A stretch of 55,168 nt of DNA from Diplocarpon mali (lineage: Eukaryota > Ascomycota > Leotiomycetes > Helotiales > Drepanopezizaceae): assembly GCA_024741835.1 (NCBI GenBank), contig JAENRP010000300.1, positions 1-55,168 on the forward strand, read 5' to 3'. Shown one piece after another: positions 12,380-24,263 of the stretch. The translations under genes and the position numbers were made by a program. Positions within the stretch are counted from its first letter, which is position 1, and each line of letters opens with the position of its first letter. Below the pieces are notes generated by a model that was not told the DNA's origin, did no database searches, and saw only the letters and a program-made list of their open reading frames with translations.

Positions 12380-13900
12380 TAGTATATATATAAGGTAGGC
12401 TTACCAAGCCTTAGCCTCTGCTCTGTGCGGTAATCTCCGTACCTTGTATATTTCTAATATTAAGGCTAAGTACTACTCTAAATCTATATCGCGGCCTACT
12501 TAAGAAGTATAGTATATAAGTGTACTAGAGTGCTTTCGGATAGCAAGCAGATTTTCTACTTTATATTCTTATTCTCTTATAATATTGATAGCAGGAGGTG
12601 GATCATTCACTTAGCCATTTAAAGGGGTTTTAGGGTCCTTTTAAAGGCGACTCAGATAGAAGACATTATATACCTTTATAAAGTTAGGTAATTTCAAATA
12701 GTATAAATTAAATACTTTCTTTATAATTTGAAATAGGCTAGCTCTAGGGAAGCTAAGCTTTTTAGAAGGCCTATTAGTAGGGAAAGGGCGTATGTTTAGG
12801 TATACCTAATCCCTAACTTCGAAAGTGGTAAGTCAGCGATAAGTATCAAAGGCTTTTTACATACGTTCCTAAGCCTTAAAGATATGAGATTTAGCGAGGG
12901 TCTACACTATATAATATCTTGCGAAGTACTTTAAGGTATCTTATTGATTGAGTTTCTAAGAAGGGGTCTCCGAATCGGGTCTATTACGCTTCTAGTCCTA
13001 ATTAATACGCAGGGCGTATCTATATACTACTTCAAATAGCGATAAGCTATTAAGGGAGTTATAAGGGAGTATTAGCTGAGCGAAGTCTATTATAAGCAAG
13101 AATTCGCTCTAATTATCTTAATAGTAGCTAACAAAGGGATAAAGGCGTTAGGTAAGGTACTAATTGTAATTCTCAATTTGGCCGTCGGTTTCTAGGTAGT
13201 AGGCCGAACTAAGGGTTAGTTTCGTACCTAAAACGGAAGTAAAAGCTTTCTAAAAGCTTAAGATGAATTAAGGGCCCCGATCCAAGGTAATTGTTAGTAA
13301 GGGACTAAAGTAGCGATATATATAGTATATATAGAGTTAGGCTAATTAATATAAATCGGTGGTCTTTCGATAGGGTATTAATATCGCCTACTTACTAAAC
13401 CGATCGATAATTATAAGAACGTTATTATAACTATGCTTATCTTTATTAAAACTTATATAATCTATAGTTATATACTCCTAAGGTTAGCTTAGTATTAGGA
13501 GAGGTTAAAGGAGATTAGGTCTCTTATCTTAAGGAACTTTACTTCATCTATAGGTATAGTAGTTCTTATAGTATTAAAAGACGTATCAGCGTAGATTCGG
13601 CCAGTAGTACTATAAGGAGAGAAGCTAGTAGGTTTTATACGCACTTAAATGCGCAGTAGCAATTTGATCATAAACCTCTTATATAAGTAACGTACGGAAG
13701 TAGTCCACATTAGGTACTACTAGCTTACCTTAGAAGAGAAGCAAATCTCCTTCTATCATTTAAGGGGAAGTCTTAGTCAGGGCTATATTAGACCTATTCT
13801 AAAGGGCTGCCTAGCGATAGACCTAGTAAGGCCCGTACTATCGATTAGCGGCTAATACTTAGTTAATAATATAAAAAGCAAAGGAGAAGGCCGAAACTTC
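12380..13900 (-). pseudogene. E integrase with chromodomain-like C-terminus
   Basis: Minus-strand blocks: HLSAYKTYQLL (near 13650) in the zinc-binding part; ITIDF/IIDRFSK-type sequence near 13430; LDRGPQF (near 13270) and the family-typical YLETDGQIENYNQYL (near 13180) spread over neighbouring frames. The C-terminal NRPSKKLSFPRA and FIKVYNVFYLSRL block (12790-12660) is the end motif of fungal Gypsy integrases. It is followed at 12568 by EYKVENLLAIRKHSSTLIYY and VGRDIDLE, the layout of a chromodomain (WxVE-IL-xR, then W-x-G-x-x-x-x-xxTWE). Chromodomains of this class steer insertion to heterochromatin. Some indels or frame changes are likely. Confidence 0.75.
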
Positions 13901-16440
13901 TTCAATAGAGACTAGGTTCTTAACTATAGTCTATTTGCAAAGCTATTCAAAGAGGATTCAAAGGTCAATCTGATCCTAGCGCAATAATATTATAAGGCAG
14001 TTATTACGTTTTATTATATTCTAATCCTTTAACTTATCGACGCAGCAAGTTAGGGCATCGGCAAGAGGGTTTTCAAAGCTAGGTCGGTAAGTAATCGTAA
14101 AGTCGTATTTAAAAAGAAGCTCAGCCTATTAGGCCTATTAAAAACTAAGGTTTTTAATAGTTATAAAGTACTTAAGTGCTTTATAGTCTATATATACTAT
14201 AATTCAATAGGGCGCTTCTGCGAGCTCAGCTTTAAAATAGCCAAATGATCGAATAATAGCTAGTATCTCCTTATTATATATAGTATAGTTCAGCTCGGCC
14301 AGTGCTATAGTCTTACTATAGTAGGCAACCGGACGCCAATCGGACCTATATTACTACAATAATACAAAGGCGACTATACTATCAAAGGCATCGGTTTCCA
14401 ATATATAAGAGAGGTCTTGCCTATAGTGCTAAAGGATTAGGGCATACGTAAAAGCTTCTTACAGCTATAGGAAGCTCTACTCGCATTCAGAGGTAAATCA
14501 AAAGGGAACGTTATTCTTAGTAAGGTGCACTAAGGGGGTAGCAATAAGACTATAGTCTTAAATAAAACGATAATAAAAGTTATAAAAACTAAGGAATGAT
14601 TAAATACCCTTTATAATAAAGGAGTAGGTCCAATTCTCTACTACTACTACCTTATCAAAGTCTACCTAAACGCCTTCGGTAGTAATTATAAAGCTAAGGT
14701 ACTTAATCTCTATAATATTAAACTCATACTTCTTTAAGTCGGCCTATAGTCCTATATCCGATAATCGCTAAAGAACCCATTTCATATGCGATTTATAATC
14801 AAGTCAGTTAATAGAGTAAATAAGGATATCGTCTAAGTAGACTATATAAAAATCGTTAAAGTTATTAAAAAGGATATCATTCATATACCTCTAATAGGTA
14901 GCAGGGCCGTTAATAAAGCTAAAAGGGAGCACCTTGCACTTATATACGCTATACTAAGTTCTAAAGGTAGTAAGCTCCTTAAAGTCAAGGTCCATTCGGA
15001 TCCGGTAGAAGGCCTACTGTATATCGAGCTTTATAAAAATCTAGGCGCCGGCTAATCGAGCTAAGGTCTTATCGATTAAGAGTAAAGGGTATCAATCTTT
15101 ATAAGTAAGGTTATTAAGCATATAGTAATTAATATAGAATCGAAAGGAGCCATTGGCCTTTTTTATAAATAGTACTAGCGCAGCATAAAGGGCAGAGGAG
15201 GCCTTAATAAATCCTTTATTAAGGTTATTAATAAGGTATACCTTTACTATTTTTAGCTTAGGTATAGATATCTTATATAAGAGGGAGTATCAGAGGGCCT
15301 TTTAAGCACCTTCGGCTATAAGCTCGATTTTATAATTATAGGGTCGATAGGGCGGCAGCATATTAGAAGCGGCTTTTAAGAATATATAATAGTACTCTTT
15401 ATAAGTAGCTGGAATCGGTTTCTCAATTGGTTTAAGGGAAGCAGTTAGAATAGCTATTAAAACCTTTCTATTATAGAATTAGTTTAAGAAAGAATCAGTT
15501 TCGCATTATTAGATCTGACTTTCTTAATTGTCTTAAATTAATTAATCAATTTTATAAAATAAGATACTAAAGAGCTCTACGCCTTGCTAATTCTTAGCTA
15601 TTATATAAAAAGCATAAGTTAAAATTGCATATATATTTAAAGAAGAAAGGGGAATTTTATACTTTGCTATCTACTTATAAGTGCGTTTCAAGGTCGAAAC
15701 AGAAGAGGGAGCCAAGTTAGGCTTAATCGCATTAAGCTCTCGCTTTGTAATCAATATATCGCAAGAGTAGTTCTTAGAAAAGGTATTACCCTCGACTTAG
15801 GGGAAAGTCGGAGTGGAATCGGAGGTAAAGGAGTATTTAATTAGAATAAGAGGGAATTTAAAAGGAAGGAGCTAAGAGGTTTTCCTAGCGTCAAGCTTTA
15901 TACTTAAAAAGGGACTATTCTAATACTATATTATATTAAGTTGCGTTTCGCTAGTAGTATCGATCTAAGTTTTATTATTTAATATTAGTGATTTCGATAT
16001 TCCTTGCGAAAGAGATAGTAGGTAGGTAGGAATCGAGCTAGGTCAGCTTGCAAGAAGTATAATTAATAAAAACTTTATACTCCTTAAGCCAGGCTTATCT
16101 TAAAATCACTTTATAGTTACTAAGGTTAGTAATAAGAAAGGGAATAAAAGATTGAATTCGCTAGTTGATATAAAGATTAAGCAATATATAATAAGTAATA
16201 GTATTACCTTAAGAGCTATTATATCCCTTAACTAAGAAGGGTATAAGGAGTATTCGAATCAAGGGTTTAAAGAAAGAAGATAAAGATTAAAGTAACGCCG
16301 AATTAATTAAAGCATACCTATTAGCGCTTATATTAATTAATACCGATACCTTATAAGAAATACTATTCTTTAAAAGTAGGATCCGTTTTATTATCGAATT
16401 ACTACTAAGGAGGTTTTTCAAATTAAAGTATTATATATTA
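13900..16440 (-). pseudogene. E protease, reverse transcriptase and RNase H
   Basis: Minus-strand RT is well preserved: RMDLDFKELTTFRT near 15000, KCKVLPFSFINGPATY near 14940, RYMNDILFNNF near 14880, then VYLDDILIYS with catalytic YLDD at 14828-14839 intact. RNase H follows about 14500-14000 (the strand-specific block at PFDLPLNASRAS near 14500). A protease is expected between 16400 and 15700, but I did not identify its active-site Asp. Stops are of the TAA/TAG RIP type. Confidence 0.82.
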
Positions 16441-17917
16441 TAAAGTACGCTTAAGAAGGAGGCTTTACTTAAGCAGGGGCGTTTCCCTTAGGAGTCAGAG
16501 GGGGAAGGGGAGCGCTACTATTATCTTATTCGGCCTTAAAGTCCTCCTCTTTATCGCTACTCTATCCTTGGCCATTATTATACTTAAGCTTATTAATGCA
16601 AGAGCTATAATACCTAAGAGTAATAAAGGGGGATTTCGGCCGCTTATCAAATTGATTTTTTCAATCAGCTATAAAAGGGGGAGCGCTAAAGGTATCGGTC
16701 TAGCGTAGAAGAAACGAGGAAGATCTAGGCTTAGCGAGGCTAGGCGCAAGGGTGCTATACTAAGGTCGATTCGGATATAATTTAGAAAAGTTTCTTAGCA
16801 AAGGATTTAATTTATCATTATCTCCTTATTAGGTAGGCTTATTAAGATTAGGCTTAGCCTTAATACCCGATTTGTCTTTATATTATATTTAATTATATAG
16901 CGTCCTCTTAGCGCGCTATCCAGCGTCTTCTTATTAGATAGTAGTAACCTACTTATCTAACGTCTTAGTCTTATACTACTTTTATATAAGAGGGGTATAA
17001 AGGCATTTTAGGATCTTCTCCTTAAGGGCGCTGCGAAGTCGACTGTTATTATCGATCTCTACTATAGCAGCTAGTTAAGAGAACTTAAGGTAGAACTCCT
17101 AAAATGACTCGCTAGCCTTTATATAAAGGGTAGTAAACTTGATCTCAGCTTTTTCGCATTCTATTAAGTCAGCTAAAAACTTAGCAAGTTGACTTACTAG
17201 GGTTTTAATAGTAATATAAGCGTTCCTATTAAGTACTTAAGGGGTTAGCTAGTCTTTAGCTATACCTTTAGTCTAATCTAAAACGTAGTTGAGCTAGGCC
17301 TATTCCTTATAAAAGTAAGGGTAGTAAAGCTTTAAATTATCAAGTACGCAGGCCTCTTAGTGTTTGGCGCAGTAATTATAGCTATTAGACAGTTTCTAAG
17401 TAAGGTTTAGTATATTATAAATGCAAGGGAGGTTCAGCTGCTAAGTTAAAGGTAAACTAGTAGTATATTAGTTAAGGGAAGTAAAAGAAGGATCGTTTTA
17501 ATTATTGCATCGCTTATTGCGCGCAATAAAGGAAATAGAAGGAGGTAAGTCGAAGTCTATAGAGCGCTAAGGGCGCGTAAGTGAACTAGAGGAGTTTCGG
17601 AGTTTAGGTATAGGTGTTTTCTCAATTGATTTAAGGATGCCTTTAGAGGCGTTTCAAAGGTTATCTAAATCCCTTTCTCGATCGATCAATTATTAGTATA
17701 TAGAATTTAGCTTACGGTTATGCCTATTACGCTCTTCTAATATAAATGCAAGTTGGACCTATAGAGAATCTAATTCGGCTCGTGATATAATGACTTTAGG
17801 GCCGTCGTTATCGGCCGGTAAGGAGTTAGTAGGAAAGGTACTAAGGGTAATACTAGTACCTCCTTAAAGGGGAGGAGAGCAAAGGGTCTTAGAAGACCGA
17901 GTGATAAGAGGAACCAT
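16440..17917 (-). pseudogene. E gag
   Basis: ATG at 17917 (minus strand) opens MVPLITRSSKTLCSPPL and then one continuous frame with in-frame TAA/TAG for about 490 codons. Recognisable retrotransposon-gag features are LISRAELDSL-like coiled segment, a core with LVSQLAKFLADLIECEKAEI and FYLKFSxLAAIVEIDNNSR, and a basic Cys-containing end (RPKSPFITLRYYSSC near 16640) where a zinc knuckle would be expected but is not clear. It ends at about 16440 before pol. Confidence 0.78.
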
Positions 17918-18054
17918 TCTTTAAGCTTATAATAGAAGCTTAGTATAGGTCTTCTAGTATATGATCGTACTTATTAGGGTTTCGGTCGACTACTAAGAAT
18001 AAAATAAATAGATATTATAAATGCCGTCTTTAGCAAAGCGAAAGAGTTATTAAT

Positions 18055-18372
18055 AATATAACAACTAAGAGTATAACCTCTGCTTAGTACTGATACGTAT
18101 ATAAATTATATAGTAATGCTAATAGAACGTCTTAATAATGACTTAGAATCAATAACTATAGAGCCTTAAAGGAGTGGAAGGGCATAGTATATATATATAA
18201 AGAAAAGAGGGTCACCCGCTTAAGGGAAGCCGAACCGGATGCTAACCGAGGCCGATCAAGGGGTAACCCGGTTCATAGCCTATACCGAGATTGCACTAAG
18301 CCGTAGCCGAACCAGGGTCCTATCGGGGCCGAACACCAGGGGTCAATCCACATATAGTGACAATCCGTCACA
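18055..18372 (-). repeat. 5' LTR of E (outer end exact, inner end approximate)
   Basis: The right terminus reads ...CCGTCACA on the plus strand, giving TGTGACGG as the minus-strand LTR start. 18230-18360 is the least mutated, most GC-balanced stretch of the window. The inner boundary is put near 18055 because the minus strand there reads TTGTTATA before the leader, but the second LTR is not available to confirm it. A 63-codon plus-strand frame here is a chance opening. Confidence 0.55.
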
Positions 18373-18377
18373 GAGAC

Positions 18378-20290
18378 CTATAGAGAAAAGCGCAAAGAGG
18401 AACTCCCTCTTCCTAGGTAAAAGAGGATAAGACGCTTAAGCGTTAAGCAATAAGAGACTTTAAAAGTATACGCTACTACTTTAAAGCATATGCTTTCCTA
18501 AAGTAATATTGATTTACCTTACTCCTTATATGCGTAAGAGTTTATATCGACCTTTTAGGCGAATGAACAAATAAGGGAGGATAGGAAGGACTATTTAACG
18601 GTTTATATAGTTATTAAAGCTATAGTTGATAGTTAGGCAAAGGATAAAGCGCATTCTTCTAACCGCCTATAGTACTAAGGCTCTTTGCCAAAGCTTTTAA
18701 AAGGATGGCTAGACTTAGAGAAGCACCCTTTTAATAAACGATTTAAGGAAGGAGGGCATTAGGAAATTAAGAATTTAAAATCTTAAAGTTGCTAGAGAAT
18801 TGTATAAAGGGACTACTTAAAGCTCCTGCCGATACTATTAAAATAGGTTTTTACTTATAAGGTTAATAGCTCTAGCAAGCTTTTAAAGTGCCGATTATAG
18901 CTAGTTATACAAAGGGATCTTTAAGATAAAGCTTTAATTTTCTCAACTTACGCAGCTACGCTTGCAGCAAGGTCTTTTAAAGTATTAATAGCGCTTGCTA
19001 TATACTTTAATATAGAAGTAAAGCAGTTTAATATTATTAATACGTTTATTAACGCTTTTAAAGACCTAAGGAGTACTTTAATCATATACTTCCTATTAGA
19101 TGGCTTTAAGCGCTTTAGTATAGTAGTAGAACTGGACTGCGCGCTCTATAGGCTAAAAGACTCTCTAGTACTATAGTATAGGAACTTTGTAAAAACGCTT
19201 AAGGGCCTTTAATTTAAGCTATTAAGTAAGGAGCCTTATATTTTTATAATAAAGGATCGCATAGTCTTTATAGCGTTTTATATTAATAATATTCAAGTAT
19301 TATATAAGGCCTTTAACTTGGATTAGGCGATTCGTCTAATTGAAGACCTAAAGAGGGCATATAAGCTTACTATTATAGGAGATATCTCCTAGTTCCTTAA
19401 AGTAAGGATTATTTGAAATAGGAAGGTAAAGAGGATCTCCTTAGTTTATAATACCTATATTAAGAAGATCGCTTAAAAGTTTAGAGCTAATATAAGAAGA
19501 GTGCCTAGTACTCTACTGCTAAAGAAGGAGTTTATTAAGAACTTAAGGTAAGCTTTCTTAGAAAAGGTAAAGGAGTATTAAGAGAAAATAGGCTTTATTC
19601 TTTATATAGTAATTATAATACGCTTAGATATTGCGTTTATAGCCTCCTAACTATCTTTCTTTTTAATTAATCTAAGCTTTAAGTACCTCTTAACTGCAGA
19701 TTAGACGCTTTAATACCTATATAATACGTACTTCTTAAGAATTGCCTATAGCTTTAAGGCTAAGGAATACCAATTAGTCGCATCTTTAGATGCTTCTTTT
19801 AAAGATGATTAAAAGACCTACAGATCCTCTTAAGGATATATCTTCTTCTTATTTAAAGGATTGATTATTTAAAAAGCAAATCGCCAAGCGACTATTACGC
19901 TTTCCTTTACTAAAGTAGAACTCTATAGTATAGTTTCTATTACAAAGGAGATAATAGCTATAAAACGCCTCTTTAAAGAGATTCGCATAGACTCCCTCTT
20001 TAAATAGAATATATATTATAATAACTAATAAACGATTCGGCTAATTATTATAAAAAATAAGAAGATTAAGATAAGCCTTTAATATATCGAAATTAGTAAT
20101 ATATAGATCTGCTAAAAGTATTAGAAAGGAAGCTTTTAAATAATCTACCTCCTTATTAAAGAGATATATGCAAATAGGCTTACTAAGAACCTAGACCGCT
20201 AGAAGCTTAAGAGCTTTGTTTATTTATTAAACCTTTAGAGTTTTTAAATAATCGTTTAGCAACTCGCACTTACTAGTAAGTAATTACTTA
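18378..20290 (+). pseudogene. A2 pol remnant (RT and RNase H)
   Basis: Plus-strand RT from about 18640 (KGWLDLEKHPF, then VFTYKVNSSSKLLKCRL-like) through AFNINTFINAFKDLRSTLI and VVELDCALYRLKDSLVL (18990-19170) to FYINNIQVLY at 19276-19303, where both catalytic Asp codons have become Asn. RNase H follows with ASLDASFKDD near 19790 and ends about 20290. Many TAA/TAG stops. The upstream integrase and gag are off the window beyond E. Confidence 0.8.
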
Positions 20291-20511
20291 TTACTAAGAG
20301 ATTCGTACTTATAAGCTCCTACTCTCTTATAGTTACATTTATTTATTTTCTCTTATAAAGTATACTATAGAAGCTTCTCCTTTTCTAAAAATATAAAATA
20401 GGTAATATTCTTAAGCTACTATTATAAGGCGCGACTCTCTCTTAGATTCTCCTAGCTAAGGCTAGGAGCTAAGATGCTATAGCTATAAGCTTTATACGGA
20501 TCTCCTCTTAA

Positions 20512-20871
20512 GAGAGGCCTAAAGGCACTCCCTTGGCCAGAGGCCTGCCGGCGAATATACTAGCGATAGCAAGGGCGAAGGCGGGAGGTGCGGCAAGGGC
20601 GATAGGAGTAAGGGTAGTAGGGGCGGCGGCAAAGGCGGGAGCGGCGAGGACGGGTGCAGCAACGGCAGGGGCTAGGGAGACGAACAGGGAGACTATGGCA
20701 GCAGCTGCGACAGCAGAGGCGGAGGGGATAGGAGTAGCAGCAACGATAGTAAGGGCGAATAGGTCTGAGCCAAAAGGGCTAGGGGCAAACGCGAATAGGA
20801 TGCTAAGAGCAAGGGAGGCAGTAGCACTACTACTCGCAGGAGTAGCAGGCCCTCTTAGTACTAGGGTCTAA
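20512..20871 (+). pseudogene. A2 Ala/Gly-rich third frame (ORF3-like)
   Basis: The sense-strand frame is open from after TAA at 20509 to TAA at 20869: ERPKGTPLARGLPANILAI then Ala/Gly/Arg-rich sequence, ARETNRETM, LGANANRML, ending GPLSTRV. There is no ATG near its start, so initiation is unclear. It is the same frame as in A1, A3 and A4, which show TAA or CGA at the final position, so the frame may once have continued. GC content is far above the surroundings and RIP stops are absent. It may be an element-specific protein or a compositional artefact. Confidence 0.45.
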
Positions 20872-21214
20872 TCGCTCCTATCTTTTAAAATTAGCCTAAA
20901 ACTTAATAAGACTTAATAAACGTATTATAGAAGCTTTAAAGCGTACCCTTTACTATATTAAGTAGTAGTACTACCTCTTCCTTAAAGGCGCCGCGGGCGC
21001 AAGCTAATACAATAGCCTTTTAAAAGGCGAGGAGAGGGCCGCTAGCCTATTAGCAGCTATTGCTTAGTATAGTATAATAGATATAATATATACTAAAGGT
21101 ACTATTAAAGTATTAATAATCGAGATTACTAATACTCTTATATATAATATAGCGTATATATATATTATTATATTCTATTATAGGCTCTAGTATATAATAT
21201 GCAATAGGGGTAGG

Positions 21215-21285
21215 GCTCTTAGGCGGCGGCGGTAGTAGCGGCGGCAGCAGGGGCGACTGCGACGGCGGCGGCAGCTTATTACTTA
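21215..21285 (+). repeat. GC-rich trinucleotide tract (GGC/GCN) of A elements
   Basis: A short GGCGGCGGTAGTAGCGGCGG-like run in the non-coding 3' region of A2, matched at 860-935 (A1), 30030-30070 (A4) and 41535-41575 (A3). It stands out against AT-rich flanks. No coding role is visible. Confidence 0.6.
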
Positions 21286-21739
21286 ATAGGTGCTAAGACG
21301 ACCGCGCTAGGGTTGCAGCTCCTAAGGGAGCGCTAGCGACCTAGCGCAAAGTTAGTATAATATAGGGTATAAGGACTCTAAGGGTCTTACTTTATAAGGG
21401 CAGCCAAGGCTATAATTAGTAGGAGTTCCTTCTATATTTAAAAATTATTAGTATAAAGACGATATTTTTAAATAATAAAGGAGGGTTGTTTTTAAAAGAA
21501 GGGAAGGAGAACCTTTATAATAGAAATACTCTATAGGAAGTCTAATAGAGTATTAGCATAGAATCGCAAAGATTCTTAAGTGCGCTTATTGCCTATAGTA
21601 ATCCTTCTTATTCTAAAAGGAACGACCTTTAAAGAGGCGGCATATAAGATAGAGCCTTTTTTCTTTATAACTGCTATTCTTTCTTTTGTTTTATTTATAT
21701 AGCTAAGCGATTCTAAGAGCATCGCTTAACTAAAGGGTA

Positions 21740-21856
21740 TATTATATAGAATAGGTAGAATCTTTACTTATTCTAATGACCCTTTATATAACTCTACTAA
21801 GTTATAGACTCTCCCTTTTCTTTCCAAAGTCTCCTTACTATATATATACTAGATAA
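21740..21856 (+). repeat. 3' LTR of A2, left piece
   Basis: Aligns with the start of the 197-bp A LTR (TATTATATAGAATAGG from TGTCGTACAGAATAGG). It ends with the GATAA target site (21852-21856) of B. Confidence 0.9.
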
Positions 21857-22098
21857 TGTAGCAATGAGGTTCTCTAATAGTGAACTTGATAGTAAACTAG
21901 AAGAGAGGGCACGAAGAAGTATGAGGTGTAAACAACGATGTTAGGTGTCTTGTGTCTTGATTTATAAGAGCTCTTTAACTACGAGCTATTTAATAAGGGC
22001 TGCCACTAAGTCATATGGCAAGTCATATGACATATCATATATATGATATGTCATATGATAGATTATATAATAAATATATAATAGGCATACTTGCAATA
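21857..22098 (-). repeat. 3' LTR of B
   Basis: 242 bp, ends TGTAGCAATG...TTGCAATA. Outer end unmutated, inner end mutated relative to the right LTR. Contains a perfect 36-bp palindrome at 22023-22058 (arm TCATATGACATATCATAT). Confidence 0.93.
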
Positions 22099-22275
22099 TA
22101 CCCCTCTAGGGAGACCTTTAAAGGTACTCGCTAGCAATATATATAATATCATAGCTTTTGTTATAATCTATAGTTTCGTATGAAAAATCAACCTGCAGAT
22201 ATGGGAAATAGAGTAGAGTTCGCTAGCGCGCTCTACTCTAGAGTAGGAAATCCACCCCTTAGTAAGTCAAAATCA

Positions 22276-22298
22276 ACTCGCAGGCCTGGCCTAGGAGT
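22276..22298 (-). repeat. 23-bp palindromic element, B copy 1
   Basis: The least altered example: arms ACTCCTAGGCC and GGCCTGCGAGT on the minus strand around a central A. Read in the B pol frame it gives TPRPGLRV. It lies just past the RNase H, 1866 bases (622 codons) from the next copy. Confidence 0.85.
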
Positions 22299-22419
22299 AA
22301 AAAAAAATCACCCCTTAATAGAAGTATAAAAAAAAATCACCTCTTAATCGAGGTATAAAACCTTTATATTTAACAATTTGATAAAGGCGGCGTAGTTAAA
22401 GCTATTCAAGCTCTTAGTA

Positions 22420-23850
22420 AGGCCGTCGGCAGCGTTATCTTTAGTATTCGTATACTAAAGGTCCAAATGGCCTTTTCGAAGTTCTTATTAAATATAATAG
22501 AACTTGATATTAATATGCTTTATTCTCTAGTAATATTCGGGGTTTTCGGTAAGATAAAGGGCTCTTTGGTTATTGCAAATCATCTCGACTTTAGTAGCGT
22601 TATCGCTAGCGTAGCCTATTTCCTTAAGTACCTAGCGTATTTAAGAGGCCTTTTATACGAATTTGCATATAGTAATATACTCTACTTCTATAGATAAGAG
22701 AGCGATAATAGTCTATCGCTTAAAAGAGGCGGTAATTATGCTATTATTAAGGAAGAAGACGGCCTTAGAATAAGAGGCTCTAGTTCTTCTATCACCTGCC
22801 TAATTAGAATCGCAGTAGCTATGCAATTTCTAAAGCTCTAGGTCAGTTGTTTTACTTCTAAAGGTAGTATAATAGAATCGCATTCCTTATAAGTATTATA
22901 AAACTCATTTTAAAGCTATTATATATTATAGCAAAGGGTTAGTAAGGAATTTGCTAAGAATAGAGCAATAGTATAGTATATCTTAACGCGTATAGTGCGT
23001 AAGATACTATAGAGAACTATAGATCTCTTAATACAACTTTACTTCCTGCGGAGTGGCTTAGTCTTCGAATTTGACTATATGAACTTTATAGCTATTAGCA
23101 AAAGGCGTTAGTACGCTCTTGCAATTAATTATATAAAAACGTTTAAGAACCTTATTAATATAGGCGTTTTAATAAAGCGAGATCGTTCTATTTTATCGAT
23201 CTCTAATTATACGTACTCTTAAGAAGTAAGTAGCTAGTTCGCTACTTATAATTTTAAAAAGGTTGCAAAGATCTCTCTTAAACTTATTATATATATTATC
23301 CTTCTTTACTACTATAAGGAAGTCGTCCATATAGGTAATAATGAGAATCCGAAAGGCGCAGTTGATATATACGCAATTATCAGTATTAAGAGGTTGAAAA
23401 TCGAGCTTTTATAGCTCAGACTATAGCTTTTCTTACTATAGTCGTAGAGATTGCTTTAAGCTATATAAGGCCTTGAGAAGCTTAAGACAGTAGTCTTAAG
23501 GTAAAAGAACGACCTTATTATAAGTATATTTAAGAGGTAATATAATATAGATATTAAAGTCAGCTTTTGAATTGAAGAAAGCTATCTCGATATCGAACTG
23601 ATCTAGCTTAAAGTCGTATAGCGCTGCAAGCGCAATTGCGATCTTTTAAACTATAGATTTGCAAACTCTAGTAAATATTTAATTATAATCTTAACCTTAT
23701 TATTATATATAGCCTTATATAATAAATCTGACCTTCTATTAGGAGATTTCCCTATTTTAATCTCTTTTTATTTTAAAGATAAGCCTCGATTTAAGTACTC
23801 TATCGTCTTTAGAGAGTTCTAAGTGTTTTACTACTACCTATATATTCTTA
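22420..23850 (-). pseudogene. B reverse transcriptase and RNase H
   Basis: Minus-strand Copia RT with IITYMDDFLIVVKKD; the catalytic YMDD lies at 23322-23333 and is intact. It is followed by NKFKRDLCNLFK and SELATYFLRVRI blocks. RNase H runs from about 22950 to 22420, its antisense showing as a 76-codon chance frame at 22467-22697. Stops remain in several places, so the product is inferred dead despite the catalytic pair. Confidence 0.82.
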
Positions 23851-24141
23851 TAAGCAAGGGAATTATACTTAGAGTTGATCGCAGATCGCCATTTATTAGC
23901 GTCGGTATAAGAGAGGGCTTATTCGACTGTTTTTAAATCATTTAAGTATAGAGAGTCGAGTAAGGCTATATAAAAGGCGCTTAAATAGGCTTCCTTATTA
24001 TTAGAGTTATCAGCTTTGAATTTAAGAGCAAAAGTTAAGCGAGTAGCTCTCTTTTTAAAAGGCTAAGGGTAAGCCTTATTCTATAAACTAAGAGGTCTTC
24101 CTCTCTTTCTTAAAGTTGGAAGCTTAGCTTCTTTTAAATCG

Positions 24142-24263
24142 ACTCGCAGTCCTAGCCTAGGAGTGAAATCATCGTTTTTATAAGAGTTAGAATTGACTTG
24201 CAGTCCTAGACTAAGAGTAAAAATATCATTTTGAAAAGTAACTTATAAGCTTGGCCTAAGAGT
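24142..24263 (-). repeat. Three 23-bp palindromic elements in the B integrase-RT linker
   Basis: Copies at 24142-24164, 24196-24218 and 24241-24263, spaced 54 and 45 bases, both multiples of three. In the pol frame they read TPRLGLRV, TLSLGLQV and TLRPSLxV, the changes being RIP-type transitions. Confidence 0.85.

Larger units (their letters stand above)
12341..18372 (-). mobile_element. E: Ty3/Gypsy element (chromovirus-like), 3' end outside the window
   Basis: Minus-strand Gypsy: 5' LTR at the right end, gag from 17917, then protease, RT with intact YLDDILIYS, RNase H, integrase and a chromodomain-like tail at 12410-12568. The outer right end is 18372 (minus strand TGTGACGG...), followed by host bases GAGAC, which continue the A2 sequence, so E lies inside A2. 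C interrupts E after the chromodomain, so the 3' LTR of E is off the left side. It is only moderately mutated by RIP: stops occur but long stretches of gag and RT read cleanly. Confidence 0.85.

Noticed and set aside
12341..12600. 5' LTR of C
   Set aside because: First considered, but the minus strand here reads as the chromodomain-like tail of E, so C must end near 12340.
18239..18430. 63-codon plus-strand frame
   Set aside because: Lies across the E LTR end and A2; chance opening in the least mutated stretch.
22467..22697. 76-codon plus-strand frame
   Set aside because: Antisense of the B RNase H region.
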